Assembly: GCA_026184775.1 (NCBI GenBank)
Contig: JANCYW010000017.1
Location: 124,001-188,000 of the forward strand
Length of the DNA: 64,000 nucleotides
From: Cyanidium caldarium
Taxonomy: Eukaryota; Rhodophyta; Bangiophyceae; Cyanidiales; Cyanidiaceae
Direction of reading: 5' to 3'
Under the pieces are notes generated by a model, which saw only the letters and a list, made by a program, of their open reading frames with translations, had not been told where the DNA came from and made no database searches. Numbering within the stretch: position 1 is the first letter of the stretch; the number at the start of each line of letters is the position of its first letter. The position numbers and the translations under genes were made by a program. This document shows positions 1-9,730 of the stretch, piece by piece.

Positions 1-2
1 TG

Positions 3-2363
3 GAGCAGGTGCTGCCGGGACGGGAGGCGGAGGGCCGGACGGTTTTGCAGAGCGGTGGCGCTGGCGCGAGCCGCGGTTACACTGGGCTAGATGGCGGCAA
101 AGAGTCGTGGCAGGCGCAGAGTCTGGAGGAGCTGGAGCGGCATCTGGGCTCGCTAGAGCGAGATGTGCTGGACATGAATGTGCACTGGGATGCCATGCGG
201 CGGGAGCACAGCGACTTGGTGGAGTTTGGGTACGTGCTGGAGTTGGGCGCCACGCTGTTTGCGGACGCCGCCTCGCCGCGCACCGCCTCGGCGTTGTACG
301 GCACGCTGGATCTCATCGAGGGCGCGCGGGGTGAAGCGTCTGTTGAGGATGTGGAGGCGCGACCGGAGGCGGTGGCCGCAGAGAGCACTGGTGGCCGGCA
401 GACGCTGCTGTACGGCTCGGTGCTGAGCCTGTTCGCCGGCACCGTCGATACCGAGCACGCCGAGGCGTTTGCGCGGCTGCTGTTTCGGGCGTCGCGTGGC
501 AACTGCTTCACGCGCTTTATGAACATACCGGACAAGGTGCACGACGTGGATGCCAACGAGGACAAGCTCAAGTCGGTGTTCGTGTTGCTGTTTCCGGGTA
601 CCGAGCTGCGCGCCAAGGTCGGGCGCATCTGCGAGGCGTTCGGCGGAAAGCGGTACGCTTTCCCGGACGAGGAGGGCGAGCGGCGGCGTCTATTGGCGGA
701 TGTCCGCGCCAAACTCGCTGAGCTGCAGGCGGTCATCGAGTCCACCCATGCGCAGCGCGTGGATGTGCTCGGCGACATCGCCGCCAATTTGGAGTCGTGG
801 TCGGCGCGAATCTACCGCGACAAGGCCATCTACTACACGCTGGACCAGCTCAATTACGACATGTCGCAGCGGCTGTTCGTGGGCGAGTGCTGGTGTCCGC
901 GCGACATGGTGGAGGAGGTGCGCGCCGCCGTACACATTGGCGACCTCAAGTCCAACGCCCAGGCGCCCTCGGTGGTGGAGGAGCGGCGCACCGGAGATGC
1001 ACCGCCGACGCTGTTTCGCACCAACAAATTCACCGCGGTGTGGCAGAATATCGTCGAGGCGTACGGCATACCCGAGTACAAGGAGATGAATCCGGCGCCG
1101 TGGTCCATCGCCTCGTTCCCGTTTCTGTTCGCGGTCATGTTTGGCGACGTGGGACACGGCACGCTGATGACCCTGTGCGCCGTGTATATCGTGCTGCGCG
1201 AGCGACATTTCGCCCGGCAACGACTCGGCGATCTGATGCAGACGCTGTACGACGGCCGCTATATCCTGTTGCTGATGGGCGTGTTCTCCATATTCACCGG
1301 CCTGGTGTACAATGAGTGTTTCGCGGTGCCGCTCGACTTGTTTGGCACCCGATGGCGGTGGAATTCCGCCAGCGACATGGCATGCGGCATCGACAACTGC
1401 GCCGACCCGGCCAAGGTGCTGCCGCCGCGCAACCCGTACCCGTTCGGTTTCGATCCGTTCTGGAAGGCGGCGCAGAACGGTCTTACCATGTACAACTCGT
1501 ACAAGATGAAGCTGAGCATCGGCTTTGCGGTGTCGCAGATGACGCTGGGCATTGTATTGTCGCTGACCAATGCGCTCTACTTTCAGCGCAGTGTGGACGT
1601 GTGGCACGTGTTCGTGCCGCAGATTCTCTTTTTCACGGCGGTGTTCGGGTATCTGTTCGGGCTGATCCTGCTCAAGTGGAGCATCAACTGGAGCGCGCCG
1701 GGCGCCGGACCAGCACCCGATTTGAAGAGCGTGCTGATCGGTATGTTCATGTCACCAGGCCGCCTGCCGCCGGATCAGCGACTGTTTCGCGGCCAGGGCG
1801 TATTGCAGGTGGCGCTGCTGGCGGTAGCGGTGGCCACGGTGCCGTGGATGCTGCTGGTGAAGCCGCTGGTGTTGCGACGGCGGGCGCGGTCGACGGCATC
1901 GGCCTCGAAACGGTATCAGCCGCTGAGCAGCGAGGCGGAGTCGGTACCGGGACTGGCCACCGATGGCGGATCGCAGGCGATGCCTGACGAGCCGGCCCGC
2001 GCTCCGTTCGATCTGGTGGAGGCATTCGTCAACAACATGATTCACACCGTGGAGTTTGTGCTGGGCGCCATCTCCAACACCGCCTCCTACCTGCGGCTGT
2101 GGGCGTTGTCGCTGGCACACGCCGAACTCAGCGAGGTGTTCCTGCAGAAGGTGCTGTTCACCGCGGTGAACACATCCAATGTGCTGCTCGCGTACATCGG
2201 GTTTTTGGTCTGGGTCGGCCTCACCATCGGCGTGCTGATGCTGATGGAGTCGCTGTCGGCGTTTCTGCACGCGCTGCGCCTGCATTGGGTGGAGTTTCAG
2301 AACAAGTTCTACAACCTGCACGGGTCGGGCGCCAAGTTTGAACCGTTGCGCTTCCACGAGTAA
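3..2363 (+). CDS. V-type H+-ATPase subunit a, 5' partial
   Basis: This is the a subunit of the V0 proton-translocating sector, in vacuole and endomembranes, where it forms the proton half-channels next to the c-ring. The frame is open to the left window edge, so the start codon and roughly the first 100 residues of the cytosolic arm lie outside. Seen: a long coiled N-terminal arm, the family signature PFLFAVMFGDVGHG near residue 370, several membrane segments, and SNTASYLRLWALSLAHAEL near residue 690, which carries the essential channel arginine (YLRLW). An Arg/Ser-rich luminal or cytosolic insert sits around residues 620-660, before the last membrane pair. The remaining length fits the family. 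VMA21, an assembly factor of the same complex, lies at about 26.7 kb. Confidence 0.95.
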   Translation, partial: EQVLPGREAEGRTVLQSGGAGASRGYTGLDGGKESWQAQSLEELERHLGSLERDVLDMNVHWDAMRREHSDLVEFGYVLELGATLFADAASPRTASALYGTLDLIEGARGEASVEDVEARPEAVAAESTGGRQTLLYGSVLSLFAGTVDTEHAEAFARLLFRASRGNCFTRFMNIPDKVHDVDANEDKLKSVFVLLFPGTELRAKVGRICEAFGGKRYAFPDEEGERRRLLADVRAKLAELQAVIESTHAQRVDVLGDIAANLESWSARIYRDKAIYYTLDQLNYDMSQRLFVGECWCPRDMVEEVRAAVHIGDLKSNAQAPSVVEERRTGDAPPTLFRTNKFTAVWQNIVEAYGIPEYKEMNPAPWSIASFPFLFAVMFGDVGHGTLMTLCAVYIVLRERHFARQRLGDLMQTLYDGRYILLLMGVFSIFTGLVYNECFAVPLDLFGTRWRWNSASDMACGIDNCADPAKVLPPRNPYPFGFDPFWKAAQNGLTMYNSYKMKLSIGFAVSQMTLGIVLSLTNALYFQRSVDVWHVFVPQILFFTAVFGYLFGLILLKWSINWSAPGAGPAPDLKSVLIGMFMSPGRLPPDQRLFRGQGVLQVALLAVAVATVPWMLLVKPLVLRRRARSTASASKRYQPLSSEAESVPGLATDGGSQAMPDEPARAPFDLVEAFVNNMIHTVEFVLGAISNTASYLRLWALSLAHAELSEVFLQKVLFTAVNTSNVLLAYIGFLVWVGLTIGVLMLMESLSAFLHALRLHWVEFQNKFYNLHGSGAKFEPLRFHE

Positions 2364-2746
2364 GGAGGAGGCGGCGGCGGCATAATGAGTGTTGCTAGTA
2401 GTGCGTAAAGTGGTGGATGATGCATACGCGGCCGCTATCTGTTTATGTATTGGGGAGTTGTCCGCATCTCTACATCCCGTTCGGCAGCGGGCACGCGACT
2501 CGGTGAGGGAGCGAGCGGCCGAGGTTTTGGTCCGCCTCTTCCGTACACCGTTGCCGTGTCGAAGAGGGCGCTTTCGAGGAGGTCTTTTCTGACTCGTCGA
2601 GTTCGCTAAAGCTTCGGGCGTGGTGCGCGGTACGCTCTCTTCTGCTGTGGCGTATGCTGTACCGAGGATCGGACTGGAGAGCCACGGTTTGGGTGCGTTC
2701 ATGTCGCTGAGGCGCCGAGCAGCGGCCTGCGCGTGTCTCTCCCGAC
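2364..2746. other. intergenic gap, V-ATPase a to VPS50
   Basis: No coding or RNA gene is recognised here. It holds the 3' end of one gene and the promoter of the next, both on the plus strand. The last part before the ATG is rich in CTCTC-type pyrimidine runs, as in several leaders in this window. Confidence 0.5.
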
Positions 2747-5700
2747 ATGGACTCCGGTCAGAACCGAGCGGCAGCTGAGGGCGGCACACCAACTTGTCCA
2801 CCGCTGTCGGACGCACTGCAGATGTTAGCGCGGGTCGGTCGACGACTGGAGGCTCTGACGCCGGACGGCGCGACCACCGACAAGACAGTCGAGACCGATT
2901 CACTGTCGGGAGAAGCTGAAGGCGGGCGTCGAGCACTGGAAGTCGATGTAGAGGAGCTGGTGCAGGCGACACTGGAAGCGGCGGCGGCTACGGGCGATGA
3001 AGACGATCGCGTTGCCAGCGGCCCGGCGCCGGTCTTTGACACCGTCTACCTGCTGGAGGTGCTGAACGACATCGATACGCTGGTGCGCCGTATGGATGGG
3101 GTGGCGGCCGGTTTGCTGGTGCGAGACCGGAGACGTGGGGATAGCGTCCGCCGAAAGTGGTTGGCGGACGCTGCGCCACGCGCCAGGAGTCCGTTAGAGG
3201 CGACACGGGTCCGAACGTCATCGGCGCGGCGCGCCTGTCAGGAGGTCAACGCCGCCCTTAGCGCTTCTGGCGAACGGTTGCTACAGTCATTGCGGGATGT
3301 GCATCGGTGCACGCATCGTCGCGCCCACCTGCAGCAGCTGCTGCGCTCAGTAGAACTGTTGCGCCAGTTGGTGGCGTTACAAGGCGAGTCCGAGCGTGCG
3401 CTGGCGGAACGACGTTACACCGATGCCAATCGGCTCTGTCACCAGTTCGACACGCTCATGCGCCAAGAGCTGGCGTCAGCACCACCGTCGGTTCGCGGTA
3501 TGGCGGATCGACTGCCGGTGCTGCGTGACCTCGCCGAGCGCATTCAGTACGTGTCGGCGGAGGTGCTGCAAAAGCTGTATCACAACCTGCGGCGACAGTG
3601 TTTCGCTTTCGACGGCGAGACGTTCGCGTCCGTCCGGGCGGCGTATGGCGCTCTGGGTGCCGAGGCAGCGCTGGTGGAGCGGCTGACGGCCGATTACGAG
3701 GCTACGCTGGGGATTGCACGGCAGCAGGCGCTGTCACAGGGAGCGCCAATGGGAGTGCTGAAGGAGGCCGCGACGAACGCGGCGGTCGAGAAGAAAGCGA
3801 GGCTATTGGCGGCGGGAGTTTTCACCAACGCCAAGGTGACGGCGGTCGACAACGCTGACGACATGCCGACAGTACCCACAGCCAGTCACGACGGCATGCG
3901 AGACCTGCTGTTCGTGGTGGAATGGTTTTGTGGTGCGGTTTCGTCGGTGTGGGTGTCGCTGCAAGCATTACTGGAGCATTTGGGGGCGAGCGCGGGGGCG
4001 TTTGTGTCGGTGTGGAAGCGGGCGCACGCGCAGTACCTGGTGGAGGCACAAGCGCTGATGCGAGAGGTGCTGGCGGCAGGCGAGGACGTGATGTCGCGCG
4101 TCACTTTTCGAGAGTTGTGGCGGGCGTATGTGGCCGCGCGCACGCTGCATGCGCAGCGGCAGCGGTTGTTGCGGGAAGTGATGGCGGTGGTCGGTGACGA
4201 CGACGGCGACGACGGCGACAGCAGCAGAAGTGGCGGATGTGACGGCGCCGACCGTGTAGCCGAGGAGCTGCGAGTACATTTGGAGTGGTGTCCGGACCCG
4301 GTGTGGGAGGGATTGAGCGACATCAGCCACCGTTGTGCCCGAATGCACGTGGAATGGTACAAGGCGTCGCTGCGCTCGCGCATGCTGGAGGCGAGCGACG
4401 GCTCTGTCACCTGGGAACGGGTGCGGCCGACATGGCAAGCCGCAGGGGAAGAAGATTCTGGCAACGAGAGGGCGCTGGCGGACGGTCTGCACCTGTTGGC
4501 CACGCTGGAGCAACGCGTGGCGGACATTTCGGTGACCGCGGATACCAACCCGGTGTTGCACGTTCTGGGCGAGCCGGCGGTCGATATCGATGCAGTGCAG
4601 GTGTTGCAGGCGCTCTTCCACAGCATGTTGGCCGAGCCGACCCATTTGCTGCCTGAAGATAGCACTTTTGTGGGCGCTTCGCTGTACGTGCTGGAGTGCG
4701 CAGCCACCATGGCACCGGCGCTGTGGATTGCGGCACCGCATGAAGCGGGCAGCACGCCCCCGACCAGTACGCCTATCGCCCACCTGCTTCGATACGCCGT
4801 GTACCTCGAGTGCTTGCAAGTGGCGCCGGTGTTCCTGAGCGCCGGCCTGACCAACGCGTCGGTGCTGCAGTTGTCGCGAGCGCAGCGCCATCGGGTACTG
4901 CGGGACGACTACCAACGGGCGCTGGTGGACGCGCTGGAGGTGGAGATGTCCCACGCCGCGGATGCCGACGGGAACGCACGGCGACTGCGCGGCGAGTGGC
5001 ATGTGGGCAAATTCTGTCGGGTGGTGGAGTCGGCGTGGACGTTGGGCAGGTTCGGGGCGCGGTTGTTACAGTTGGCGCCGTCGGACGATACCGCGACAAG
5101 CGAGGAGCGGTCCGCAGCGACATCGGCTGCTGCGGCACGGCTGCTGCGCAACCTGGCGGACACGCTGCAAACGTTGTTGTACGGTTCCGCGGCGGTGGTG
5201 TTGGTGCAGGCGGAGAATATCGCAAGAGAGGTGTCGGGTGAATTGGCGCCAACGCGCTCCTGGTGGCCGTCGCCGCTCTCCTCCTCGGCTGCGAACCCCG
5301 CCGGGCAGAACGGGGGAGCAGTAGGAGCTCGTCAACCGGCTCCGTCTGCCTCCTGGTCGTTTCGGTTGAGCCGCAAGGACGCCGCCGACGAGCAGTCTCC
5401 GGCGGACGATGTGCCGGTGAGCCGGCCGAACGCCTACGTGGAGCGCACTGTCGAGCGGTTGCGCGCCCTACGCCGCACCCCCGGTGTGCCGCCGCGCGCC
5501 CAAGACGCCCTGTGGCGTGCCTGCATGGAAGCCACCCTGCGCGCGGTGGTGCACGGCGTGGCCGCCTTGCCCGACGAGTCGCTCAGTGTGCGCACCGTGA
5601 GCCAGGCGTTGCTAGACGTGCATGTGTTGATCTCGGCGCTGGAGGAGGAGTTTGGCATGCACCCGCTGCCACTGGCCGATGAGGCGTGTCAGTTTATTCA

Positions 5701-5920
5701 ACACCACTTCGCCTCGGTGTCGGACGCGGCGCGGTGGTGGGCCCTGCACGGCGATGCACTGGAGGCGGTCGTCGGACGCGGCCTGATACGCCATTGTGGA
5801 TATTTAAGCGGGGAGCACGCACCGACAGGACGCCTGACCGATGCCGAGGTGGATGCGGTGCTGGATCGTGCGCGTGATCAAGTCGAGCACGCCGTGGTGG
5901 TCTGCATCGAGGATTTGTGA
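2747..5920 (+). CDS. VPS50: VPS50/syndetin-like tethering subunit
   Basis: A 1057-residue, largely helical protein. The stretch at residues 195-330 has the layout of the VPS54/syndetin N-terminal domain: a helix beginning LLRSVELLRQLVALQGESE, a block of small-residue helices, then LRDLAERIQYVSAEVLQKLY and VRAAYGALGAEAALVERL. This pattern matches human syndetin as I remember it. Syndetin replaces VPS54 in the EARP complex that returns endosomal cargo to the plasma membrane. An acidic Asp/Gly insert lies near residue 485 and a Ser/Pro-rich loop near residues 835-890. The ATG is the first in frame and follows a pyrimidine-rich leader. A VPS54 or other CATCHR protein is the main alternative. Confidence 0.6.
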   Translation: MDSGQNRAAAEGGTPTCPPLSDALQMLARVGRRLEALTPDGATTDKTVETDSLSGEAEGGRRALEVDVEELVQATLEAAAATGDEDDRVASGPAPVFDTVYLLEVLNDIDTLVRRMDGVAAGLLVRDRRRGDSVRRKWLADAAPRARSPLEATRVRTSSARRACQEVNAALSASGERLLQSLRDVHRCTHRRAHLQQLLRSVELLRQLVALQGESERALAERRYTDANRLCHQFDTLMRQELASAPPSVRGMADRLPVLRDLAERIQYVSAEVLQKLYHNLRRQCFAFDGETFASVRAAYGALGAEAALVERLTADYEATLGIARQQALSQGAPMGVLKEAATNAAVEKKARLLAAGVFTNAKVTAVDNADDMPTVPTASHDGMRDLLFVVEWFCGAVSSVWVSLQALLEHLGASAGAFVSVWKRAHAQYLVEAQALMREVLAAGEDVMSRVTFRELWRAYVAARTLHAQRQRLLREVMAVVGDDDGDDGDSSRSGGCDGADRVAEELRVHLEWCPDPVWEGLSDISHRCARMHVEWYKASLRSRMLEASDGSVTWERVRPTWQAAGEEDSGNERALADGLHLLATLEQRVADISVTADTNPVLHVLGEPAVDIDAVQVLQALFHSMLAEPTHLLPEDSTFVGASLYVLECAATMAPALWIAAPHEAGSTPPTSTPIAHLLRYAVYLECLQVAPVFLSAGLTNASVLQLSRAQRHRVLRDDYQRALVDALEVEMSHAADADGNARRLRGEWHVGKFCRVVESAWTLGRFGARLLQLAPSDDTATSEERSAATSAAAARLLRNLADTLQTLLYGSAAVVLVQAENIAREVSGELAPTRSWWPSPLSSSAANPAGQNGGAVGARQPAPSASWSFRLSRKDAADEQSPADDVPVSRPNAYVERTVERLRALRRTPGVPPRAQDALWRACMEATLRAVVHGVAALPDESLSVRTVSQALLDVHVLISALEEEFGMHPLPLADEACQFIQHHFASVSDAARWWALHGDALEAVVGRGLIRHCGYLSGEHAPTGRLTDAEVDAVLDRARDQVEHAVVVCIEDL

Positions 5921-5992
5921 GTACAGAGGGGGGCGATTGACCAACGGATCATCGACACCTCTCATCCACGCATCTCTTCGTGCCGAGCGTGC

Positions 5993-7546
5993 TCACCTCT
6001 CCGTGCCTCTCTCTGGTGCGAACGCCTCCTCCATGGGTTGAAAGGCGATGCCCAGCCGGTTGGCGAAGCGGTCCACCACAAACTGCTCGCCGGGCACCAC
6101 CAGGCTCAGGGTGATGCCGCCGCGGCCGATGCGACCGGTGCGGCCGGCGCGATGGAGATAGGTGTCCGCATCGGGCGGCAGGTCGAAGTTGATCACGTGG
6201 GTGGTCTCCGGGATGTCCAGCCCGCGCGCGGCCATATCGGTGGTCAGCAGCACCTGCTGCGCGCCCGTGCGGTAACCCTCGATGGCAGTGCGGCGGGCGC
6301 GCTTGCCCAGATCCTCGCGCAAGATGGTGAGACGCTCGGGTGCGACCACCTGCCATTGATGTAAATAGTCCGCGATGGTGTCCAGGGGACGCGAGCGGTG
6401 ACAGAAAACCATCATCCGCAGGTCGGGTTGGCGGCGCAACGCCTCCCGGATGAGAAACGCCAGCGCTTTGAGCTTCTTGTTGGGCGCGCGACACAGCGCG
6501 TACCAGTGGGTGATGCCGGGCGGGAGGCTGCTGGCGGGGGATGCGGCCGCGGTGGCCCATTCGGCCGCGCCGCGCGCCATGACCGCCTCCAGCGACAGCC
6601 CGTTCCAGGCTTCGTGCGTGCCGATGGTGACCAGGCGGGCGGTCGGCTGCAGCCATTTCTGTTGCACGGCGTACGATACAAAGTGCCGATGTTGCGGCAC
6701 GGTGGCCGAGGCGAATACGGTGCGCCGCGGCTCGCCGATGCGGGAGATGCAGTGCTCGGTGAGCACTTCGTGCAGCTGTTGGCGGTTGTCCGGCGAGAGC
6801 AGATTGGCGTCCACCTCGTCGATCACCGCTACGGCCACCGAATGCAGTCGCAGGGTGCCGGCGGTGGCCAGCGCGTGCACTGGCGCGGCGGTGCCCACCA
6901 GGATGGTGGGCGGCGCACCACGTAGCATTTTGCGCTGTCGCGCCAACGACGAGGATGTGAGCAGCGCGCTGACCAGCAGGCGCTGTCGGTCAACGGGAGT
7001 GGTGCGGGCGTCAGTGCGGTAGCCGGCAGCCAGACGGCGGGCCACGCGCGCCACCTGCACGCCAAGCTCCGGCGTGGGCACCAGGATGAGACCTTGCACG
7101 GCGGCGCGACGCGGATTCACGCGCGCCAGCATCGGTAAGAGGTACGACAGCGTCTTGCCGGAACCGGTTTCGGCCATGATGACCGCGTCGCTGGGGGATT
7201 CGTCGGAGTGGTGCGGTGACGGGAGCAGCGTCTCCAGGGCGGCCGCCTGCACTCGCGTCACCCGCACGAAACCGAGCGCCTCCAGTCGGCTCAACAGCCA
7301 CTCCGGTAAGCGGCCGGTGTATCGCTCGCGAAAAGTGAACGACTCGAAGACGGGCGGTAACGGCGCGGGAGAGGGAGGGCGGGCGTCCGACGTGGCCAGG
7401 CCCATTTGAAGAGGTGCAGCAGCGGGTCGGCAACGTCGGACGGTGACCGGAGTGAGTGCTCGTGAATGGGCGCGTTGGACGCAGCGCGAACAGCAGTGGC
7501 GGTGGTATCGATTCCCATGTGGCGTCCATGGCGCGCCGACGAACAT
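5993..7546 (-). CDS. DEAD-box family RNA helicase (DEVD variant)
   Basis: A 517-residue ATP-dependent RNA helicase. Seen in order: a Q-motif region around VRVTRVQAAALETLLP, motif I AETGSGKT, motif Ia near LVPTPELGVQV, motif II as DEVD rather than DEAD (VAVIDEVDANLL), motif III SAT (VFASATVP), motif V TTDMAARGLDIPE and motif VI HRAGRTGRIGRGG. The first ~45 residues are rich in Arg, His, Cys and Ser with almost no acidic residues, so organelle import is possible. An internal ATG (MGLATSDARPP) about 47 codons in would give a cytosolic form. The gene is convergent with VPS50 (72-bp gap) and divergent from the phosphate carrier. Confidence 0.9.
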   Translation of the reverse strand: MFVGAPWTPHGNRYHRHCCSRCVQRAHSRALTPVTVRRCRPAAAPLQMGLATSDARPPSPAPLPPVFESFTFRERYTGRLPEWLLSRLEALGFVRVTRVQAAALETLLPSPHHSDESPSDAVIMAETGSGKTLSYLLPMLARVNPRRAAVQGLILVPTPELGVQVARVARRLAAGYRTDARTTPVDRQRLLVSALLTSSSLARQRKMLRGAPPTILVGTAAPVHALATAGTLRLHSVAVAVIDEVDANLLSPDNRQQLHEVLTEHCISRIGEPRRTVFASATVPQHRHFVSYAVQQKWLQPTARLVTIGTHEAWNGLSLEAVMARGAAEWATAAASPASSLPPGITHWYALCRAPNKKLKALAFLIREALRRQPDLRMMVFCHRSRPLDTIADYLHQWQVVAPERLTILREDLGKRARRTAIEGYRTGAQQVLLTTDMAARGLDIPETTHVINFDLPPDADTYLHRAGRTGRIGRGGITLSLVVPGEQFVVDRFANRLGIAFQPMEEAFAPERGTER

Positions 7547-7644
7547 GACGCTTGTTCGATGGCCTCCCGTCGGTGTTGAACGTGTCAGGCAGACACGCTG
7601 AACCTGACCGGACGCGCTGAGAGGCGACCCGGGTCAGCAAAAGG

Positions 7645-7664
7645 TAAGGGACTTGTGTCCCTTA
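7645..7664. repeat. perfect 8-bp inverted repeat (hairpin), TTGT loop
   Basis: TAAGGGAC, a 4-base TTGT loop, then GTCCCTTA. It sits in the 152-bp region between the divergent helicase and phosphate-carrier genes, 35 bases before the carrier ATG. It could be a leader hairpin or a dyad protein site. Its function is unknown. Confidence 0.6.
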
Positions 7665-7698
7665 TTTCCAACAACCGCGTTTTCTAGTTTCCAATCGA

Positions 7699-9015
7699 AT
7701 GCACCAAGCGGTTTTCCTGAAACCATTCGCTCCTGAGGGACAGCCACGAATTCGCTCTGCCGATAGACCGTCTCGAGCGGATTCCGGAACGGGAGCGTTG
7801 ACCCGGCGTGTTGCTGGAAAATCTGTTCAGAAGCACACCGCGATGGGGATAGGCAGCACAGATACAGGTATGCGGGCATCAGAGACTCTGTGCTTGAATG
7901 GGATCGTACAGTCGATCGGGCAGCCATGGCGCGATGAACGAGCCTGGCGTGCCGCTTTGACGCCACCGCCCTGTGATTCGCTGCGCTCGGTTTTCTACGC
8001 GCTGCTTTCGCACCGGCCAGCCCACCAGGTCACGCACTCTGCGCCAGCCTCATCTACTTGGGCCGCAGCTTCGCCTGATGAGCAAGTCGTATCGGGCAAG
8101 GCACGCGGATCTCACGCGCTGGAGTCGGCCCCGACGCAGATGCAATCGCCGCTGGTGTACCTCAAATACGCACTGGGCGGTGCGGTGGGCACTGGTCTGA
8201 CTCACTCCTCCGTCGTGCCGGTGGATGTGGTGAAGACGCGACTGCAGGTGTCCAACCGCTATCACGGCATGCTCGATGCCACACGCACCATCGTCAAAGA
8301 GGAGGGCCTGCACATGCTGCTGCAGGGGCTCGGACCGACCGCGGTGGGCTATTTCATGCAGGGCTTTTTCAAGTTCGGCGGGTACGAGTTCTTCAAGGCG
8401 TTCTACTCCTCCACCGTGGCGCAGCGGTACGGTCTGGACGAGGCGCTGAAGTGGCGTTTCGGCATCTGGATGGTGGGCGGCGCCAGCGCCGAAGTGATCG
8501 CCGACGTGTTCCTGGCGCCGATGGAGGCGGTACGCATCCGCCTGATCAGTCACCCGTCGTATGCCAAGGGACTGGCGGACGGCTTTGTGAAGTTGGCGCG
8601 AGAGGAGGGCGCGTACGGTTTGTGGCGCGGTCTGCCGCCGCTGATGTTCCGGCAAGTGCCGTACACCGTGGCCAAGTTTGCGGTGTACGAGATCACCACC
8701 GAGGCGATTTATCACGCGCTGGAACGACGCGACATCACCAAAGACGATCTGAGTGGCGCTCAGCGCAACGGATTATCGCTGCTGGGTGGGTTGTGTGCGG
8801 GTGCGGCCGCGGCGGTGAGCTCGCAGCCGGCCGATACGGTGCTGAGCGCACTGAACAAAGAGGCGGACGGCAGCGTACCGCGCATCCTGCGCGAGTTGGG
8901 CGTGCGCGGGCTGTTTCGCGGCATGGGCGCTCGCGCCATCATGGTCATGACGCTCACCGCGGCGCAGTTTGGCATCTTCGACTTCATCAACCGACAACTG
9001 GGGTTGAAGAAGTGA
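7699..9015 (+). CDS. mitochondrial phosphate carrier (SLC25A3/PIC type)
   Basis: An inner-membrane carrier importing phosphate with H+. The body from about residue 150 has the three carrier repeats with Px[DE]xx[KR]-type signatures: PVDVVKTRLQ, PMEAVRIRL and a degenerate third copy PADTVLSAL. Phosphate-carrier features include FKFGGYEFFK after helix 2, AEVIADVFLAPMEAVRIRL, LPPLMFRQVPYTVAKFAVYE, and a C terminus close to FGIFDFINRQLGLKK. The ~145 residues before the first repeat are low-complexity and Arg/Ser-rich, so they may be a long presequence. Alternatively translation starts at an internal ATG (near 7843 or at MQSPLVYLKY). The start given is the first in-frame ATG and is uncertain. Confidence 0.9.
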   Translation: MHQAVFLKPFAPEGQPRIRSADRPSRADSGTGALTRRVAGKSVQKHTAMGIGSTDTGMRASETLCLNGIVQSIGQPWRDERAWRAALTPPPCDSLRSVFYALLSHRPAHQVTHSAPASSTWAAASPDEQVVSGKARGSHALESAPTQMQSPLVYLKYALGGAVGTGLTHSSVVPVDVVKTRLQVSNRYHGMLDATRTIVKEEGLHMLLQGLGPTAVGYFMQGFFKFGGYEFFKAFYSSTVAQRYGLDEALKWRFGIWMVGGASAEVIADVFLAPMEAVRIRLISHPSYAKGLADGFVKLAREEGAYGLWRGLPPLMFRQVPYTVAKFAVYEITTEAIYHALERRDITKDDLSGAQRNGLSLLGGLCAGAAAAVSSQPADTVLSALNKEADGSVPRILRELGVRGLFRGMGARAIMVMTLTAAQFGIFDFINRQLGLKK

Positions 9016-9082
9016 TGCCGCGGGAGGCTACACACAGCCGCAGTGTGTACGGGCGACATCCTTGTGTGCTCTGTGTGTACGA

Positions 9083-9730
9083 TCAGGTACTTTTGGGCAT
9101 TGCTTTCCGCGTCCGTGCTCGCACCATGGCTACAAAATGCTGATGCACACGCGTGTCGGTGGTCAGTTCGGGGTGAAAAGTGCACGCTAAAAGATTGCCC
9201 TGCTGTACAATAACCGGACGGCCTTCAATGGCCGCCAGCACCCGCACCGACTCGGGCTGCAACAGGCGGGTGATGGCCGGCGCGCGTATATGCACGGCGC
9301 GCAGCGGCTCGCCGTCGGCAAACTGCTCACTGCGCACGTGGCACTCGAACGAGTCCACCTGCGAGCCGTACGCATTGCGCTGCACCTCGATGTCCATGCA
9401 GCCGATGCGTTTCAGTTGCGGCTCGCTCTTCACCTCGCGCGCCAGCAGGATACACCCCGCGCAAGTGCCCAACACCGGCAGCGCGTGCGGTGGTCGCACC
9501 AGCTGCCGCACCGGCTCTAGCATACCCAACTCGTCCAGAAGCATTCCGATGGTGGTGCTCTCGCCGCCGGGTATCACCAACGCGTCCACCAGCACTTCAC
9601 CCCGGTCGTCGAGCAGATGGGCGAGGCGGCGCACCCCCACCGGTTGCACCCCGCAGCGCTGCAGCATCGCCTCGTGCTCGTAAAAGTCTCCCTGTAGCTC
9701 CAGCACTCCAATGCGGAGGGCGCGATTCAT
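9083..9730 (-). CDS. PDX2: pyridoxal 5'-phosphate synthase glutaminase (PDX2/PdxT)
   Basis: The 215-residue glutaminase half of the DXP-independent vitamin B6 synthase. It hydrolyses glutamine and passes ammonia to PDX1, which is not in this window. Seen: IGVLELQGDFYEHE at the N terminus, the oxyanion motif GGEST, the nucleophile elbow GTCAGCILLA with the catalytic Cys, and the C-terminal His-Glu pair in ACTFHPELTTD. The length is typical. The start is the ATG directly before NRALRIGVLELQG; the frame stays open further upstream but that part has no family similarity. It is convergent with the phosphate carrier, with a 67-bp gap. Confidence 0.95.
   Translation of the reverse strand: MNRALRIGVLELQGDFYEHEAMLQRCGVQPVGVRRLAHLLDDRGEVLVDALVIPGGESTTIGMLLDELGMLEPVRQLVRPPHALPVLGTCAGCILLAREVKSEPQLKRIGCMDIEVQRNAYGSQVDSFECHVRSEQFADGEPLRAVHIRAPAITRLLQPESVRVLAAIEGRPVIVQQGNLLACTFHPELTTDTRVHQHFVAMVRARTRKAMPKST

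Noticed and set aside
690-1607. 305-codon minus-strand frame
   Set aside because: Antisense shadow of V-ATPase subunit a.
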